DNA of 19,924 nt from assembly GCA_003155465.1 (NCBI GenBank), contig PMCR01000239.1, positions 1 through 19,924 of the forward strand, written 5' to 3'. The stretch is from Myxococcales bacterium (GTDB lineage Bacteria; Myxococcota; Polyangia; Fen-1088). Positions 1 through 6,747 of this stretch are shown in pieces (within the stretch, counting starts at the first letter, position 1; the number at the start of each line of letters is the position of its first letter). A program made the translations under genes and the position numbers. The notes beneath the pieces are model-generated. The model was not told the origin of the DNA and ran no database searches. It saw only the letters and a program-made list of their open reading frames with translations.

Positions 1-1434
1 CGCGATCTGGCCGAGACCATGCGCACCCTGTGGGCGCGCGTCGGTCCGCCGCGTCCCGAGCTGGTGGCCTACATCGGCCGCGAGATGTGCCGGGCCTTGG
101 CCTATGCCCACGACTTCACCGCCGACGATGGAACCAGGCTGGGGATGATCCACCGGGACATCTCGCCTTCCAACGTCATGCTTTCGAGCGATGGGGCGGT
201 GAAGATTCTGGACTTCGGAATCGCGAAGGCCCTCGGCGGGGACAAGGACGAAAGCACCAAGACGGGGACCCTCAAGGGCAAGTTCGCCTACATGGCGCCC
301 GAGCAAACCACGAGCAACGACGTCGATCGTCGCATCGACATCTTTGCCACTGGCATCGTGCTGCACGAGATTCTGACCGGCCGCCGGCTGTTCAAGGGCG
401 AGAATGATCTTCAGACGATAGAGAAGGTCCGTCAGTGCGATGTGCCGCCACCGTCGCTGCACAACCCCCTGTGTCCGCCGGAGATGGACAACATCGTGTT
501 GATGGCCCTGGCCAAGAATCCGCTGGAGCGTTTTCAGTCGGCCTCGGAAATGGCCGATGCGCTCGACGACATTGTTCACGCCGCCCGCTTCCAGCCGACC
601 CAATTGGCCCAGCTCATGGGCAGCCTGTTCCCCGCCGACACCGGCGTCGATGGCCGTTTGGCGGCAAGCCAACGCCAGCCCAGCACCGCTTCGGTGAGCC
701 CGTCGCGTTCCAACACCAGCGCTCTGCGACTGCGTGCCGCGGGGTCAAGTTCAAACCCAGCTCGTATGACCTCGGCCACCGTGCCCCCGGTGCCGCCCGC
801 CCAGACCGGCTCGCTGCCTCGGATGGGGGGGCTGACGCCGGTGTTGCCACCGCCGATACCCGACGTCAACCTTCGGCGCAAGCCTTTGCTGGCGCGCAAG
901 AGCACATGGGTGGCGGCCAGCGTGACGTTGCTGGTCGGGGGGGCGTTCTGGGCTGGGTCGCGTGGGCTGCAAGGTCCGCCGCCCGAGCCGGTGTCTTCGG
1001 CCGTAGTGCGCGTGCCCAAGCCTGTGCCCAAGCCTGAGACTATCGACCTGGCGGTTCAATCTAATCCCTCGGGGGCCGAGGTGTTTGTCTCGGGCGAGAC
1101 GGAAGCCATCGGCAAGACACCTTTTCGCAAGAAGTTCGAGTATCGCGAGGACAAGTCGACCTTTCTGGTGTTCCGCCTGCCAGGGTATCGCGAGCTGACC
1201 CACGAGGTGCGGCCTGACTGGTCCGGCTTGGTGGTTCTGGATCCGATTCCGGTTCAGCCATCCCCTGAGGTCAAGGCTCCCCCTGAGGGCAAGCCACCCA
1301 AGGGCGGGTCCCTATTCCGATCGGGTCATCACAGGAACCGCCCAACCGGCAAACAAGAGGACCCGTTCGACAAGGGCGGCAAGGACAAAGACCGTACGGG
1401 CCGCAACGCGGGTCGGGCTGAGAACCCGTTCTGA
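1..1434 (+). CDS. Ser/Thr protein kinase with PEGA-like C-terminal tail (5' end missing)
   Basis: The frame is open from base 1, so the gene starts upstream; the glycine-rich loop and the ATP-binding lysine are outside the window. Visible kinase landmarks are the catalytic loop HRDISPSN (near base 151), the metal-binding LDFGIAKA (near 208) and YMAPEQ (near 289). The HRDISPSN form is common in myxobacterial Hanks kinases. After the kinase fold comes a Ser/Pro-rich linker, one hydrophobic segment (about bases 900-965) that should be a membrane anchor, and then a PEGA-like module (SNPSGAEVFVSGE onward, about bases 1060-1250). The tail is basic and Gly/Lys-rich. Expected topology is a cytoplasmic kinase with a periplasmic PEGA domain. 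Its substrate cannot be told from sequence. The kinase call is secure; PEGA is likely. Confidence 0.93.
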   Translation, partial: RDLAETMRTLWARVGPPRPELVAYIGREMCRALAYAHDFTADDGTRLGMIHRDISPSNVMLSSDGAVKILDFGIAKALGGDKDESTKTGTLKGKFAYMAPEQTTSNDVDRRIDIFATGIVLHEILTGRRLFKGENDLQTIEKVRQCDVPPPSLHNPLCPPEMDNIVLMALAKNPLERFQSASEMADALDDIVHAARFQPTQLAQLMGSLFPADTGVDGRLAASQRQPSTASVSPSRSNTSALRLRAAGSSSNPARMTSATVPPVPPAQTGSLPRMGGLTPVLPPPIPDVNLRRKPLLARKSTWVAASVTLLVGGAFWAGSRGLQGPPPEPVSSAVVRVPKPVPKPETIDLAVQSNPSGAEVFVSGETEAIGKTPFRKKFEYREDKSTFLVFRLPGYRELTHEVRPDWSGLVVLDPIPVQPSPEVKAPPEGKPPKGGSLFRSGHHRNRPTGKQEDPFDKGGKDKDRTGRNAGRAENPF

Positions 1435-1459
1435 CGCCATCCCTTCACGGCTGCGCGTG

Positions 1460-1618
1460 GTTCCGCCCGTCAGAATTTCAACCATGGTTGGGTCGTCGAT
1501 GCATCCCGCCCGGCTTCGTTGCTCATCGGTTACATACGTCCAGTATGCGCCCTGGTCGCGCCTCGCAGGCCGGGCGCCTCGGCGGCCGAAACCTGGCCGC
1601 TCTTCTGACGGGCGGAAC
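1460..1618. repeat. intergenic element bounded by a 16-bp perfect inverted repeat
   Basis: GTTCCGCCCGTCAGAA at 1460-1475 is the exact reverse complement of TTCTGACGGGCGGAAC at 1603-1618, with 127 bp between. Inside are a 12-bp perfect palindrome CAACCATGGTTG (1479-1490) and CATAC/GTATG arms around a 5-nt loop (1533-1547). The 8-mer TTCTGACG also occurs at 1429-1436, across the kinase stop codon, so the left arm could pair with either of two partners. The element lies wholly between the kinase stop and the GT2 start. It could be a MITE-like or dispersed intergenic repeat, or a long-range RNA hairpin. No second copy was seen in this window. Confidence 0.6.
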
Positions 1619-1628
1619 TAGCCCTGCC

Positions 1629-2399
1629 ATGTTTTCCGGCCGTCGGATCGCCGTCGTGGTGCCCGCCTTCAACGAGGCGGCGAAGATCGCGCGCACGGTG
1701 CGCTCTGTTCCTGGATTCGTGGATCACGTGATCGTGGTCGACGACGCCAGCACCGACGGTACGGCGCGCGTGGCCCGGCGCAGCCAGAGGCGCGGTTTGG
1801 AGGTCATTGGCCACCAGCGGAATCGCGGCGTGGGTGCGGCCATCGCGACCGGCTATGCGCGGGCGCGCGCCCTGGGCGCGGAGGTAACCGCGGTGATGGC
1901 AGGGGATTCGCAGATGGATCCCGCAGACCTGGGCTCGCTGGTCGGTGCCGTGGTTTCCGGCCGCGCTGACTATGCCAAAGGCAATCGGTTTGCCTGGCCG
2001 GGTGTGTGCCGGGTGATGCCCCTGCACCGGCTGGTGGGCAACTTCGTGCTCTCGCACCTGACCCGGCTGGCTTCCGGCTACACCCACCTCTTCGACTCGC
2101 AATGCGGCTACACGGCGGCCAACCGACGGGCGCTCGACGCCATCGTCGCCGGACCGGTGTTCCCTCGTTATGGGTATCCGAACGATTTGTTGGTCCGCCT
2201 GGCTGCTGCGGGCGCACGCGCGGTCGACGTGCCGGTGCGGCCGGTGTACGGGCCTGCCTGGCGCTCGGGCATCCGCATCTCGCGGGTGATGGGGCCGCTT
2301 GGCTTGCTGCTCCTACGCGCGTTCTGCGCCCGCATGGGCCGTGGCCTGGCACGCCGGCTGTGGCGATCCGAGCCCCTGGCCCAATTGCCTCCCACGTGA
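1629..2399 (+). CDS. GT2 family glycosyltransferase (dolichyl/polyprenyl-phosphate sugar transferase type)
   Basis: The 256-aa GT-A protein begins with a Rossmann-type strand (RRIAVVVPAFNEAAKIARTV, residues 5-24). It then has the nucleotide-sugar binding VVDDASTDGT (37-45) and a second acidic cluster, MAGDSQMDP (90-98). This resembles the DPM1/polyprenyl-phosphate mannose synthase class, which transfers a sugar from a nucleotide donor to a lipid phosphate at the membrane. No transmembrane extension is present. An upstream in-frame ATG at 1488 was rejected: it would put the inverted-repeat element inside the coding region and add 47 residues unlike the family. The stop overlaps the next glycosyltransferase start (GTGA), so the pair is probably co-translated. 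Donor and acceptor are unknown. Confidence 0.88.
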   Translation: MFSGRRIAVVVPAFNEAAKIARTVRSVPGFVDHVIVVDDASTDGTARVARRSQRRGLEVIGHQRNRGVGAAIATGYARARALGAEVTAVMAGDSQMDPADLGSLVGAVVSGRADYAKGNRFAWPGVCRVMPLHRLVGNFVLSHLTRLASGYTHLFDSQCGYTAANRRALDAIVAGPVFPRYGYPNDLLVRLAAAGARAVDVPVRPVYGPAWRSGIRISRVMGPLGLLLLRAFCARMGRGLARRLWRSEPLAQLPPT

Positions 2400-3568
2400 T
2401 CGGCGTTCTCTGCACCTCGTACCCGCGCGGTCCTGACGACCCTTCGGGCTCGTTTGTGCGTGCGCGGGCGCGTGCACTCGTCGCTGCCGGACAGTCGGTC
2501 GAGGTCATTGCAGCCGGTGAGGGAAGCGAGGGCAGTGAGGGCAACGTGCGCGTGTTTCGGGTTCCTGCCGCGGGCGCCGCCGAGATCTTCTACGCCGGCG
2601 GTGCGCCCGAAGCTCTGGAGAGTGGCTTGCCCGGACAGCGCGCGTGCGCGTGGCTGGAGGCTGCGCATTTCAGCGCGCGCATGATGGCGCTAGCCGCACA
2701 GCGCGTAGTCGGGTGGAGCGGGGTGGAGAGTCACTGGCTGGTACCCTCGGCCTTGGTGGCATGCGCGGTGGCGCCACATCTTCACCATCGCGCACACGCC
2801 CATGGTGGCGACGTGTTCTTGCTCGCGCGCCTTCCCGGCGGTGCGACCTTGGCCCGTTTCCTCTGTCACAGCGGCGCTGATCTGGTGTTCGCCAGCGCCG
2901 ACCTGCGCGAGCGCTTCGCGCACTTGTGCGGCGACCCTCCAGAGGCACTCGGGGCGCGAGTCTCCGTGCAGCCGGCCCCCTACGATTCTTTGCTGTTTCG
3001 GCCGCGCCCTGCCGGCGAGCGCCACAGCCTGCGCACTCGTCTCGGGCTGACGAGGTTCGCCGTGCTGGCAGCGGGCCGGCTGGTGCCCATCAAGGGGTTC
3101 GACGTGTTGGTGCTTGCAGTGGGGCATCTGCCCGCAGGAGTGCGGCCAACCCTGGTGATCGCAGGCACTGGTCCCGAGCAGCCCAGGCTGCGGCGACTGG
3201 CTGCCGCATGCGCGGTGGATCTCCGCCTGGCAGGCCTGCTCAGCCCGGCAACCCTGGCCGACTGGATGACCGCCGCTGACCTGTTCGTTCACCCATGCCG
3301 GTCATTGCCCAACCGCCGCAGCGAGGGCGCGCCGGTCGTGGTGCGAGAGGCGCTCGCGGCTGGAATGTCGGTGGTCGCGTCAGCGGCGGGTGGTTTGCCC
3401 GAGCTGGCCGACCATGAGCGTCTCACGCTGGTAGCGCCCGAGAATCCGTCGGCGTTGGCGGCGCAGATCGGGTTGGCCATGCACGCCACGACCCTGCAGC
3501 AGGGTCACGTGCGCGAACGTGGCACCCTGGAGGCAGAGGACAAACACGATGAGCCGGATGGCCTCTGA
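2396..3568 (+). CDS. GT4 family glycosyltransferase
   Basis: This is a GT-B retaining glycosyltransferase of 390 aa. The GTG start at 2396 overlaps the GT2 stop at 2397-2399, and the protein then opens with the N-terminal strand VIGVLCTSYPRG. The second Rossmann domain shows GRLVPIKGFDVL (227-238), VIAGTGP (254-260) and an intact EX7E motif at E310 and E318 (EGAPVVVREALAAG), the donor-binding signature of GT4. It probably works with the preceding GT2 on one glycan or glycolipid. The last 25-30 residues are charged and unlike a normal GT4 C-terminal helix. They overlap the start of the toxin-antitoxin stretch, so the tail may have been replaced by an insertion there. The substrate is unknown. 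Confidence 0.87.
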   Translation: MIGVLCTSYPRGPDDPSGSFVRARARALVAAGQSVEVIAAGEGSEGSEGNVRVFRVPAAGAAEIFYAGGAPEALESGLPGQRACAWLEAAHFSARMMALAAQRVVGWSGVESHWLVPSALVACAVAPHLHHRAHAHGGDVFLLARLPGGATLARFLCHSGADLVFASADLRERFAHLCGDPPEALGARVSVQPAPYDSLLFRPRPAGERHSLRTRLGLTRFAVLAAGRLVPIKGFDVLVLAVGHLPAGVRPTLVIAGTGPEQPRLRRLAAACAVDLRLAGLLSPATLADWMTAADLFVHPCRSLPNRRSEGAPVVVREALAAGMSVVASAAGGLPELADHERLTLVAPENPSALAAQIGLAMHATTLQQGHVRERGTLEAEDKHDEPDGL

Positions 3569-3782
3569 GATCCGCAGATTGATGGAACGAATCTGGTCGC
3601 TTGGAACCAAGCAGCAGGTGAGGCTGCTCGAACGCGTGCTCACGCCCGAGATGGAGCTGCGCTTCGCGATGGAGCACATGGCCCGACGAGCGCGCCACGT
3701 GCCAAGCCGCGTCTTGGTCCGAGCCACCGACAGAGCGATTCGAGAGGTCCGTCTTGAGCGAGCCGGGCGCGGGGCACATTAG
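3549..3782 (+). CDS. small putative antitoxin upstream of PIN remnant
   Basis: A 77-aa basic, helical protein. The start at 3549 is chosen because a purine-rich AGAGGA lies 8 nt upstream; in-frame ATGs at 3519 and 3558 are alternatives. It overlaps the end of the GT4 gene and its stop lies 29 bp inside the PIN reading frame that follows, an arrangement typical of antitoxin-toxin pairs. I recognise no family. The middle segment LTPEMELRFAMEHMARRAR resembles the helical regions of small antitoxins only in general character. The antitoxin assignment rests on position next to a PIN domain, not on homology. Confidence 0.5.
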   Translation: MSRMASEIRRLMERIWSLGTKQQVRLLERVLTPEMELRFAMEHMARRARHVPSRVLVRATDRAIREVRLERAGRGAH

Positions 3783-4080
3783 AGCGGTCCTTGACACGAA
3801 TGTCCTGGTGCGAGGGCTAACCCGCGCGACGGGCCCAAGTCGACAGATCCTTGAGGCGCTGGTCGACGCGAGAGCCTTCGTGCTGGTCACGTCGACGGAG
3901 ATATCATATTGGCCGAGTTGGGCGAGGTGCTGCAGCGCCCAGCGTTCCGGCGCCACGTGGAGTTCAGCGATTTCGAGATCATGCGCGCCGTCCGCCGCCT
4001 GCGGCCGACAGCGCAGCTTGTACCTGGGGGCCTATGTGGACTTGAAGGCCGTGCCCACAGACCCCGACGATGATCTGCCG
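3754..4080 (+). pseudogene. PIN-domain toxin (COG1569-like), frameshifted and C-terminally truncated
   Basis: From a TTG at 3754 the frame gives IRAVLDTNVLVRGL, the hallmark PIN N-terminus with its first catalytic Asp. The frame is lost after VTSTEI. Removing one AT from ATAT at 3901-3904 restores IILAELGEVLQRPAFRR, a standard PIN continuation. Removing one G from the GGGGG run at 4026-4030 then restores VPGAYVDLKAVPTDPDDD, including the conserved DPDDD. The two disruptions (+2 and +1) return to the starting frame. Beyond 4080 no frame supplies the usual final TGD motif, so the C-terminus is gone. PIN toxins are Mg-dependent RNases; this copy should be dead. Two errors at simple repeats could be sequencing artefacts, but the missing C-terminus argues for real decay. 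Confidence 0.7.
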
Positions 4081-4081
4081 T

Positions 4082-4386
4082 TCACCCGCGGCGGGCTAGC
4101 GCCGTCCGCTTCAACGGCTTCATGGGCGTCCGACCAGACGGGTCCGCGTGCACACCAGCGACAACGATCTTCTTGTCTCCAAAGGCCGCCACAAGCTCCA
4201 GCCGTCCGCCGATGGCAGAAACATATCGCTGCAGGGTGGAAACCTGGCAATCGTCGAAACTCTCCCGACCCTCAAGCCGGGAGATGTCGGCTTGGTCCAT
4301 TTGAGACACACCGGTGATAATCGCAAATCGGCCAAGCTGCGCTTGCTGCGGGAATGGCCATGAATCCAGACGGCGAGATGCCGCAA
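4082..4386 (-). pseudogene. XRE/HTH-type antitoxin remnant, frameshifted
   Basis: Read on the minus strand, the segment ADISRLEGRESF, then STLQRYVSAIGG, then LELVAAFGDKKIVV, matches the C-terminal half of XRE antitoxins of HigA-like modules, where the recognition helix is followed by STLRRYVEALGGEL and a short beta region. The N-terminal helix (SLADLR) is in another frame and joins by a single-base change near 4321-4323. The spacing between TGVSQMD and QADISRLE is shorter than in the family, as if an internal stretch was lost, so the HTH is probably not functional. The frame beginning at 4432 is open but its first 35 residues do not look like the family. No cognate toxin is next to it. It abuts the decayed PIN gene tail to tail. 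Confidence 0.5.
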
Positions 4387-4563
4387 CGAGGCGAGTTAGG
4401 AAAAGGCACGCCTCGCCGGGCACAAGTGTCACATAGGTACACGGATTTCACAGGTGGGCGCCCCTAACACCACAACTGATGAGTCAACCGCAGCAGATGA
4501 AGACATGGTCTGACGCTTGCCGCGTGGCCTTGTCCGATTTCTATTGCCACGGCGCCCAGGCGC

Positions 4564-4571
4564 GGAGGTGA
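4564..4571 (+). promoter_or_regulatory. ribosome binding site deciding the iclR-family start
   Basis: GGAGGTGA is an almost perfect Shine-Dalgarno sequence 5 nt before the ATG at 4577. It decides that start over the in-frame ATG at 4517. Confidence 0.75.
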
Positions 4572-4576
4572 GAAAT

Positions 4577-5476
4577 ATGGAGACCACACTGAAGTCAGCC
4601 CCGTTGTGGATTGTCCAGGAGGGCCCGGAAGTCCCGAACGTCGCTGCGCCGGGAAGCGCGACGGGCGCCTCCTTGCGCGGAGCCGACCACACGAGCCCCG
4701 TCAAGCGAGCCATCCCCGGCGTGGCGACCAGGGAGTATCGGATTCCCAACCTGGCACGGGCCTGCCAGATCCTGCGTCTGTTTGCAGCATCCTGTGATCC
4801 TCTTTCGTCCTCCGCGGTTGCGCGTCGGCTCAAGATGCCGCGCACCACCGTGTTGCGAATCCTGCACACGCTTGCGGCCGAAAGGCTGCTGCAGCGGCGC
4901 GGGTTCGATTTCATGGCAAGCCCGGAGCTGCGCACCGGGCTGCGTTCGATTGCAGACACCGACCTGTGCGCTACGGCGGGGCCGGTGCTGAACGAGATCT
5001 CGCTGCTCACCGGAGAGACTGCATGTCTGGCGCTGCTGGCCGGAGGCAAGGCCGCGGTGGTCGAGACCTGCGACGGCCCCTGCGCCTCGCGCGTGGATGG
5101 TGGTTCTGGGGCGCCGATGGACTTGCATTGTTCTGCCGTTGGAAAGGTGTTTCTGGCGTTTGGGCCGCGGGCCCATCTGGGCACGGCGCCGCTGCAGGCG
5201 CGAACCCGGCGAACCCTCACCACTGCCGAAGGGCTTGCGGCCGAGTGCAGCCGGATCGTCCAGCAGGGCTATGCCCTGGACAATGAGGAGTACGAAGAGG
5301 GCATGCGCTGTGTAGCCGCGCCGGTTTGGGGCACAGGTGGTGTGCTGGCGGCGGCACTGGGTGTGTCAGCACCAGCGGCCACCTTCACCGAACAGAGAGC
5401 CTCCGACGTCGCGACCTTCGTAGTGCAAGCGGCGAAGAAACTCACAGCGACGCTGGCGCAGCGAACGAGCAGGTAG
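4577..5476 (+). CDS. IclR family transcriptional regulator
   Basis: A 299-aa protein with the IclR plan. Residues about 57-113 form a winged helix-turn-helix: ARACQILRLF, then LSSSAVARRLKMPRTTVLRI as helix-turn-helix, then LAAERLLQRRG leading to the wing. Residues about 120-295 form the effector-binding domain, with the signatures LHCSAVGKVFLAF and GYALDNEEYEEGMRCVAAPV near the ligand pocket. IclR proteins bind promoter DNA as dimers and respond to small organic acids or aromatic metabolites. About 55 residues precede the DNA-binding domain, longer than usual and low in predicted structure. No catabolic operon lies beside it, so target and effector are unknown; it sits alone between decayed toxin-antitoxin genes and the MNT-HEPN pair. 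Confidence 0.92.
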   Translation: METTLKSAPLWIVQEGPEVPNVAAPGSATGASLRGADHTSPVKRAIPGVATREYRIPNLARACQILRLFAASCDPLSSSAVARRLKMPRTTVLRILHTLAAERLLQRRGFDFMASPELRTGLRSIADTDLCATAGPVLNEISLLTGETACLALLAGGKAAVVETCDGPCASRVDGGSGAPMDLHCSAVGKVFLAFGPRAHLGTAPLQARTRRTLTTAEGLAAECSRIVQQGYALDNEEYEEGMRCVAAPVWGTGGVLAAALGVSAPAATFTEQRASDVATFVVQAAKKLTATLAQRTSR

Positions 5477-5481
5477 CCATC

Positions 5482-5747
5482 TCAGAAACATCGTCTTCTC
5501 GCCACCCTGCCTGGCGGCGAAGTCCTCGTGGTGTCCCGCCTGCCTGGCCACCTTCGAACTTCTGTACCATAGGCGCCCAAACGCCGGAGCAAGTCGTGCG
5601 CGGCCTGCAGAGCTGCTGCCGCCGGCGGCTCGAACCACGCAAAGCTTTCTCGATCGTGCACGCACAGCGCCGCCCAGGTTGCAAGGCCCGTCTTTCCGAG
5701 TTCGTCCGCTCGCTCCGCTTGTCGCGGGAACAGGGCGCCTCGGCCAT
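5482..5747 (-). pseudogene. minus-strand coding remnant of unknown family
   Basis: The roughly 300 bp between the IclR gene and the MNT gene carry one protein-like reading on the minus strand, open from the TAG complement at 5764-5766 down to a TGA at 5482-5484. It reads LFPRQAERADEL, then LATWAALCVHDRESFAWFEP, then LQAAHDLLRRLGAYGTEV, with helical character and mostly G/C third positions. The frame has no plausible start codon. The nearest ATG (complement of 5745-5747) is in another frame and would need a shift near 5735. I do not recognise the family. This may be a broken gene or a chance open frame in high-GC DNA. Confidence 0.3.
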
Positions 5748-5784
5748 GCTTGCTTATGCTTACCTATGAAGATAGACTGCTTCC

Positions 5785-6204
5785 ATGGACAGATCGCGTT
5801 TGGGCGGTCTCGCCCGATCTCGGGCGCTCGCGCCGAAAGAGCGCTCACGCATCGCTAGGCGTGCGGCCAAGGCACGGTGGGCGCGACACAAGGCGGGTGT
5901 GCTGCAGATTTCCGAAATTCGCGCGCTGGTCAAGAAGGCACTGGTGGATCTCGACGCCAGAGCCTTCCTCTTTGGTTCGTATGCTCGCGGTGAAGCCACA
6001 CCTCATTCCGATATCGACATCATGGTGATCAAGAAGAAGCCGGTCGAGAACTGGCTGACGGAAACGGCCGCGCTGCGCCGCCTCATGCGGTTCGGGAAGA
6101 GCCTCGATCTCATCGTCGAGGACGAGGCTTCCTTCGCCCGGTGGAGAAACGAATACGGAACGATTCAGCACGAAGTCTCAAGGGAAGGCATTCGACTTGT
6201 CTAG
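5785..6204 (+). CDS. MNT-type minimal nucleotidyltransferase (antitoxin of MNT-HEPN module)
   Basis: A 139-aa protein. The nucleotidyltransferase core has LFGSYARGEATPHSDIDIMV (residues 62-81), with the GS motif and two metal-binding Asp residues (D76, D78). A third Asp is likely D108 in SLDLIVED. This is the polymerase-beta-like fold of MNT antitoxins, which in MntA/HepT systems adenylylate the HEPN toxin. The first 40 residues are an extra basic segment (KERSRIARRAAKARWARHKA) not needed for catalysis, which resembles basic helices of small plasmid and mobile-element proteins. The stop overlaps the start of the HEPN gene by 8 bp, as usual in this module. No clear ribosome binding site precedes 5785. 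Confidence 0.85.
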   Translation: MDRSRLGGLARSRALAPKERSRIARRAAKARWARHKAGVLQISEIRALVKKALVDLDARAFLFGSYARGEATPHSDIDIMVIKKKPVENWLTETAALRRLMRFGKSLDLIVEDEASFARWRNEYGTIQHEVSREGIRLV

Positions 6205-6577
6205 GGCGGTTGCCGAAATCTTGCGGAAGAAGGCGCAAGGAGATCTCAATGCCGCCGTCGTGCTCGCGAATGCCGATCCCCCCATGGATGACGAGACCGT
6301 TGGCCTTCACCTCCAGCAAGCTGTCGAAAAGGCGGCCAAGGCTCTGATGTCCCGGAAGAACATAGAGTACCCGTTCGCGCACGACATCGACACCCTTCTG
6401 CAAATCCTAACCGCAGCGGGCTGTCAGGTTCCGGGGCAATTCTCTGACTTGGACACGCTCACCGTCTTCGCCACTCAAGCTCGGTACGAAAGAGTTGTCC
6501 CGCCCGGCTGGTTCGACCGTGCGGCGTTCATCGATCTCGCTCGCGACTTCCTGGCGTGGACCGATTCGTCGCGGTGA
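6197..6577 (+). CDS. HEPN-domain protein (toxin partner of MNT)
   Basis: A 126-aa HEPN protein (COG1895/COG2250 type) starting at TTG 6197, overlapping the MNT stop. The helix LHLQQAVEKAAKALMSRKNI (residues 37-56) followed by AHDIDTLLQIL is the usual HEPN core. The conserved Arg and His are R53 and H62, eight residues apart. The RX4HXY motif of HepT toxins, whose Tyr is the AMPylation target, is not present. HEPN proteins of MNT pairs are RNases or RNA-binding toxins; with this motif change, RNase activity is uncertain. Toxin-antitoxin is the leading interpretation because of the overlap and the decayed toxin-antitoxin genes nearby; a substrate-binding nucleotidyltransferase accessory role is the alternative. 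Confidence 0.83.
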   Translation: MSRAVAEILRKKAQGDLNAAVVLANADPPMDDETVGLHLQQAVEKAAKALMSRKNIEYPFAHDIDTLLQILTAAGCQVPGQFSDLDTLTVFATQARYERVVPPGWFDRAAFIDLARDFLAWTDSSR

Positions 6578-6600
6578 CGACTGCGGGCAAACCTGCAGAA

Positions 6601-6618
6601 AGCGGGGCGATTCCCGCT
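6601..6618 (+). terminator. hairpin after the HEPN gene
   Basis: AGCGGG (6601-6606), loop GCGATT, CCCGCT (6613-6618): a perfect 6-bp GC-rich stem 24 nt after the HEPN stop. No T tract follows, so intrinsic termination is uncertain. Confidence 0.3.
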
Positions 6619-6694
6619 GAACAAGCGACAATTCTGTCCGGGTGACGTCGCTGCGGTCCCCGTCAGATTCCTGGGCACCGTCGGGAAGCTCGTA

Positions 6695-6721
6695 CCGCCT
6701 CTCGGGGTGGTGCCCCGGCGG
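6695..6721 (+). promoter_or_regulatory. bulged GC-rich hairpin just upstream of rseP
   Basis: CCGCC (6695-6699), bulge TCTC, GGGG (6704-6707), loop TGGTG, CCCC (6713-6716), GGCGG (6717-6721). The two stem segments pair perfectly. It lies 26 nt before the rseP start and could be a leader structure or a terminator of upstream transcription. The rest of 6578-6747 shows no gene. Confidence 0.3.
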
Positions 6722-6747
6722 CAAACCCTGCTAGAGTTCATCAACGC

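Noticed and set aside
1488..1628. N-terminal extension of the GT2 gene from the ATG at 1488
   Set aside because: The 47 residues are unlike GT2 proteins and fall inside the inverted-repeat element; the ATG at 1629 sits directly before the first beta strand.
4148..4363. + strand 71-codon frame as the missing C-terminus of the PIN toxin
   Set aside because: Its apparent order comes from being antisense to the XRE antitoxin remnant; the PIN TGD motif is absent.
4429..5223. 264-codon minus-strand frame opposite the IclR gene
   Set aside because: Antisense shadow; the + strand has a perfect ribosome binding site and full IclR signatures.
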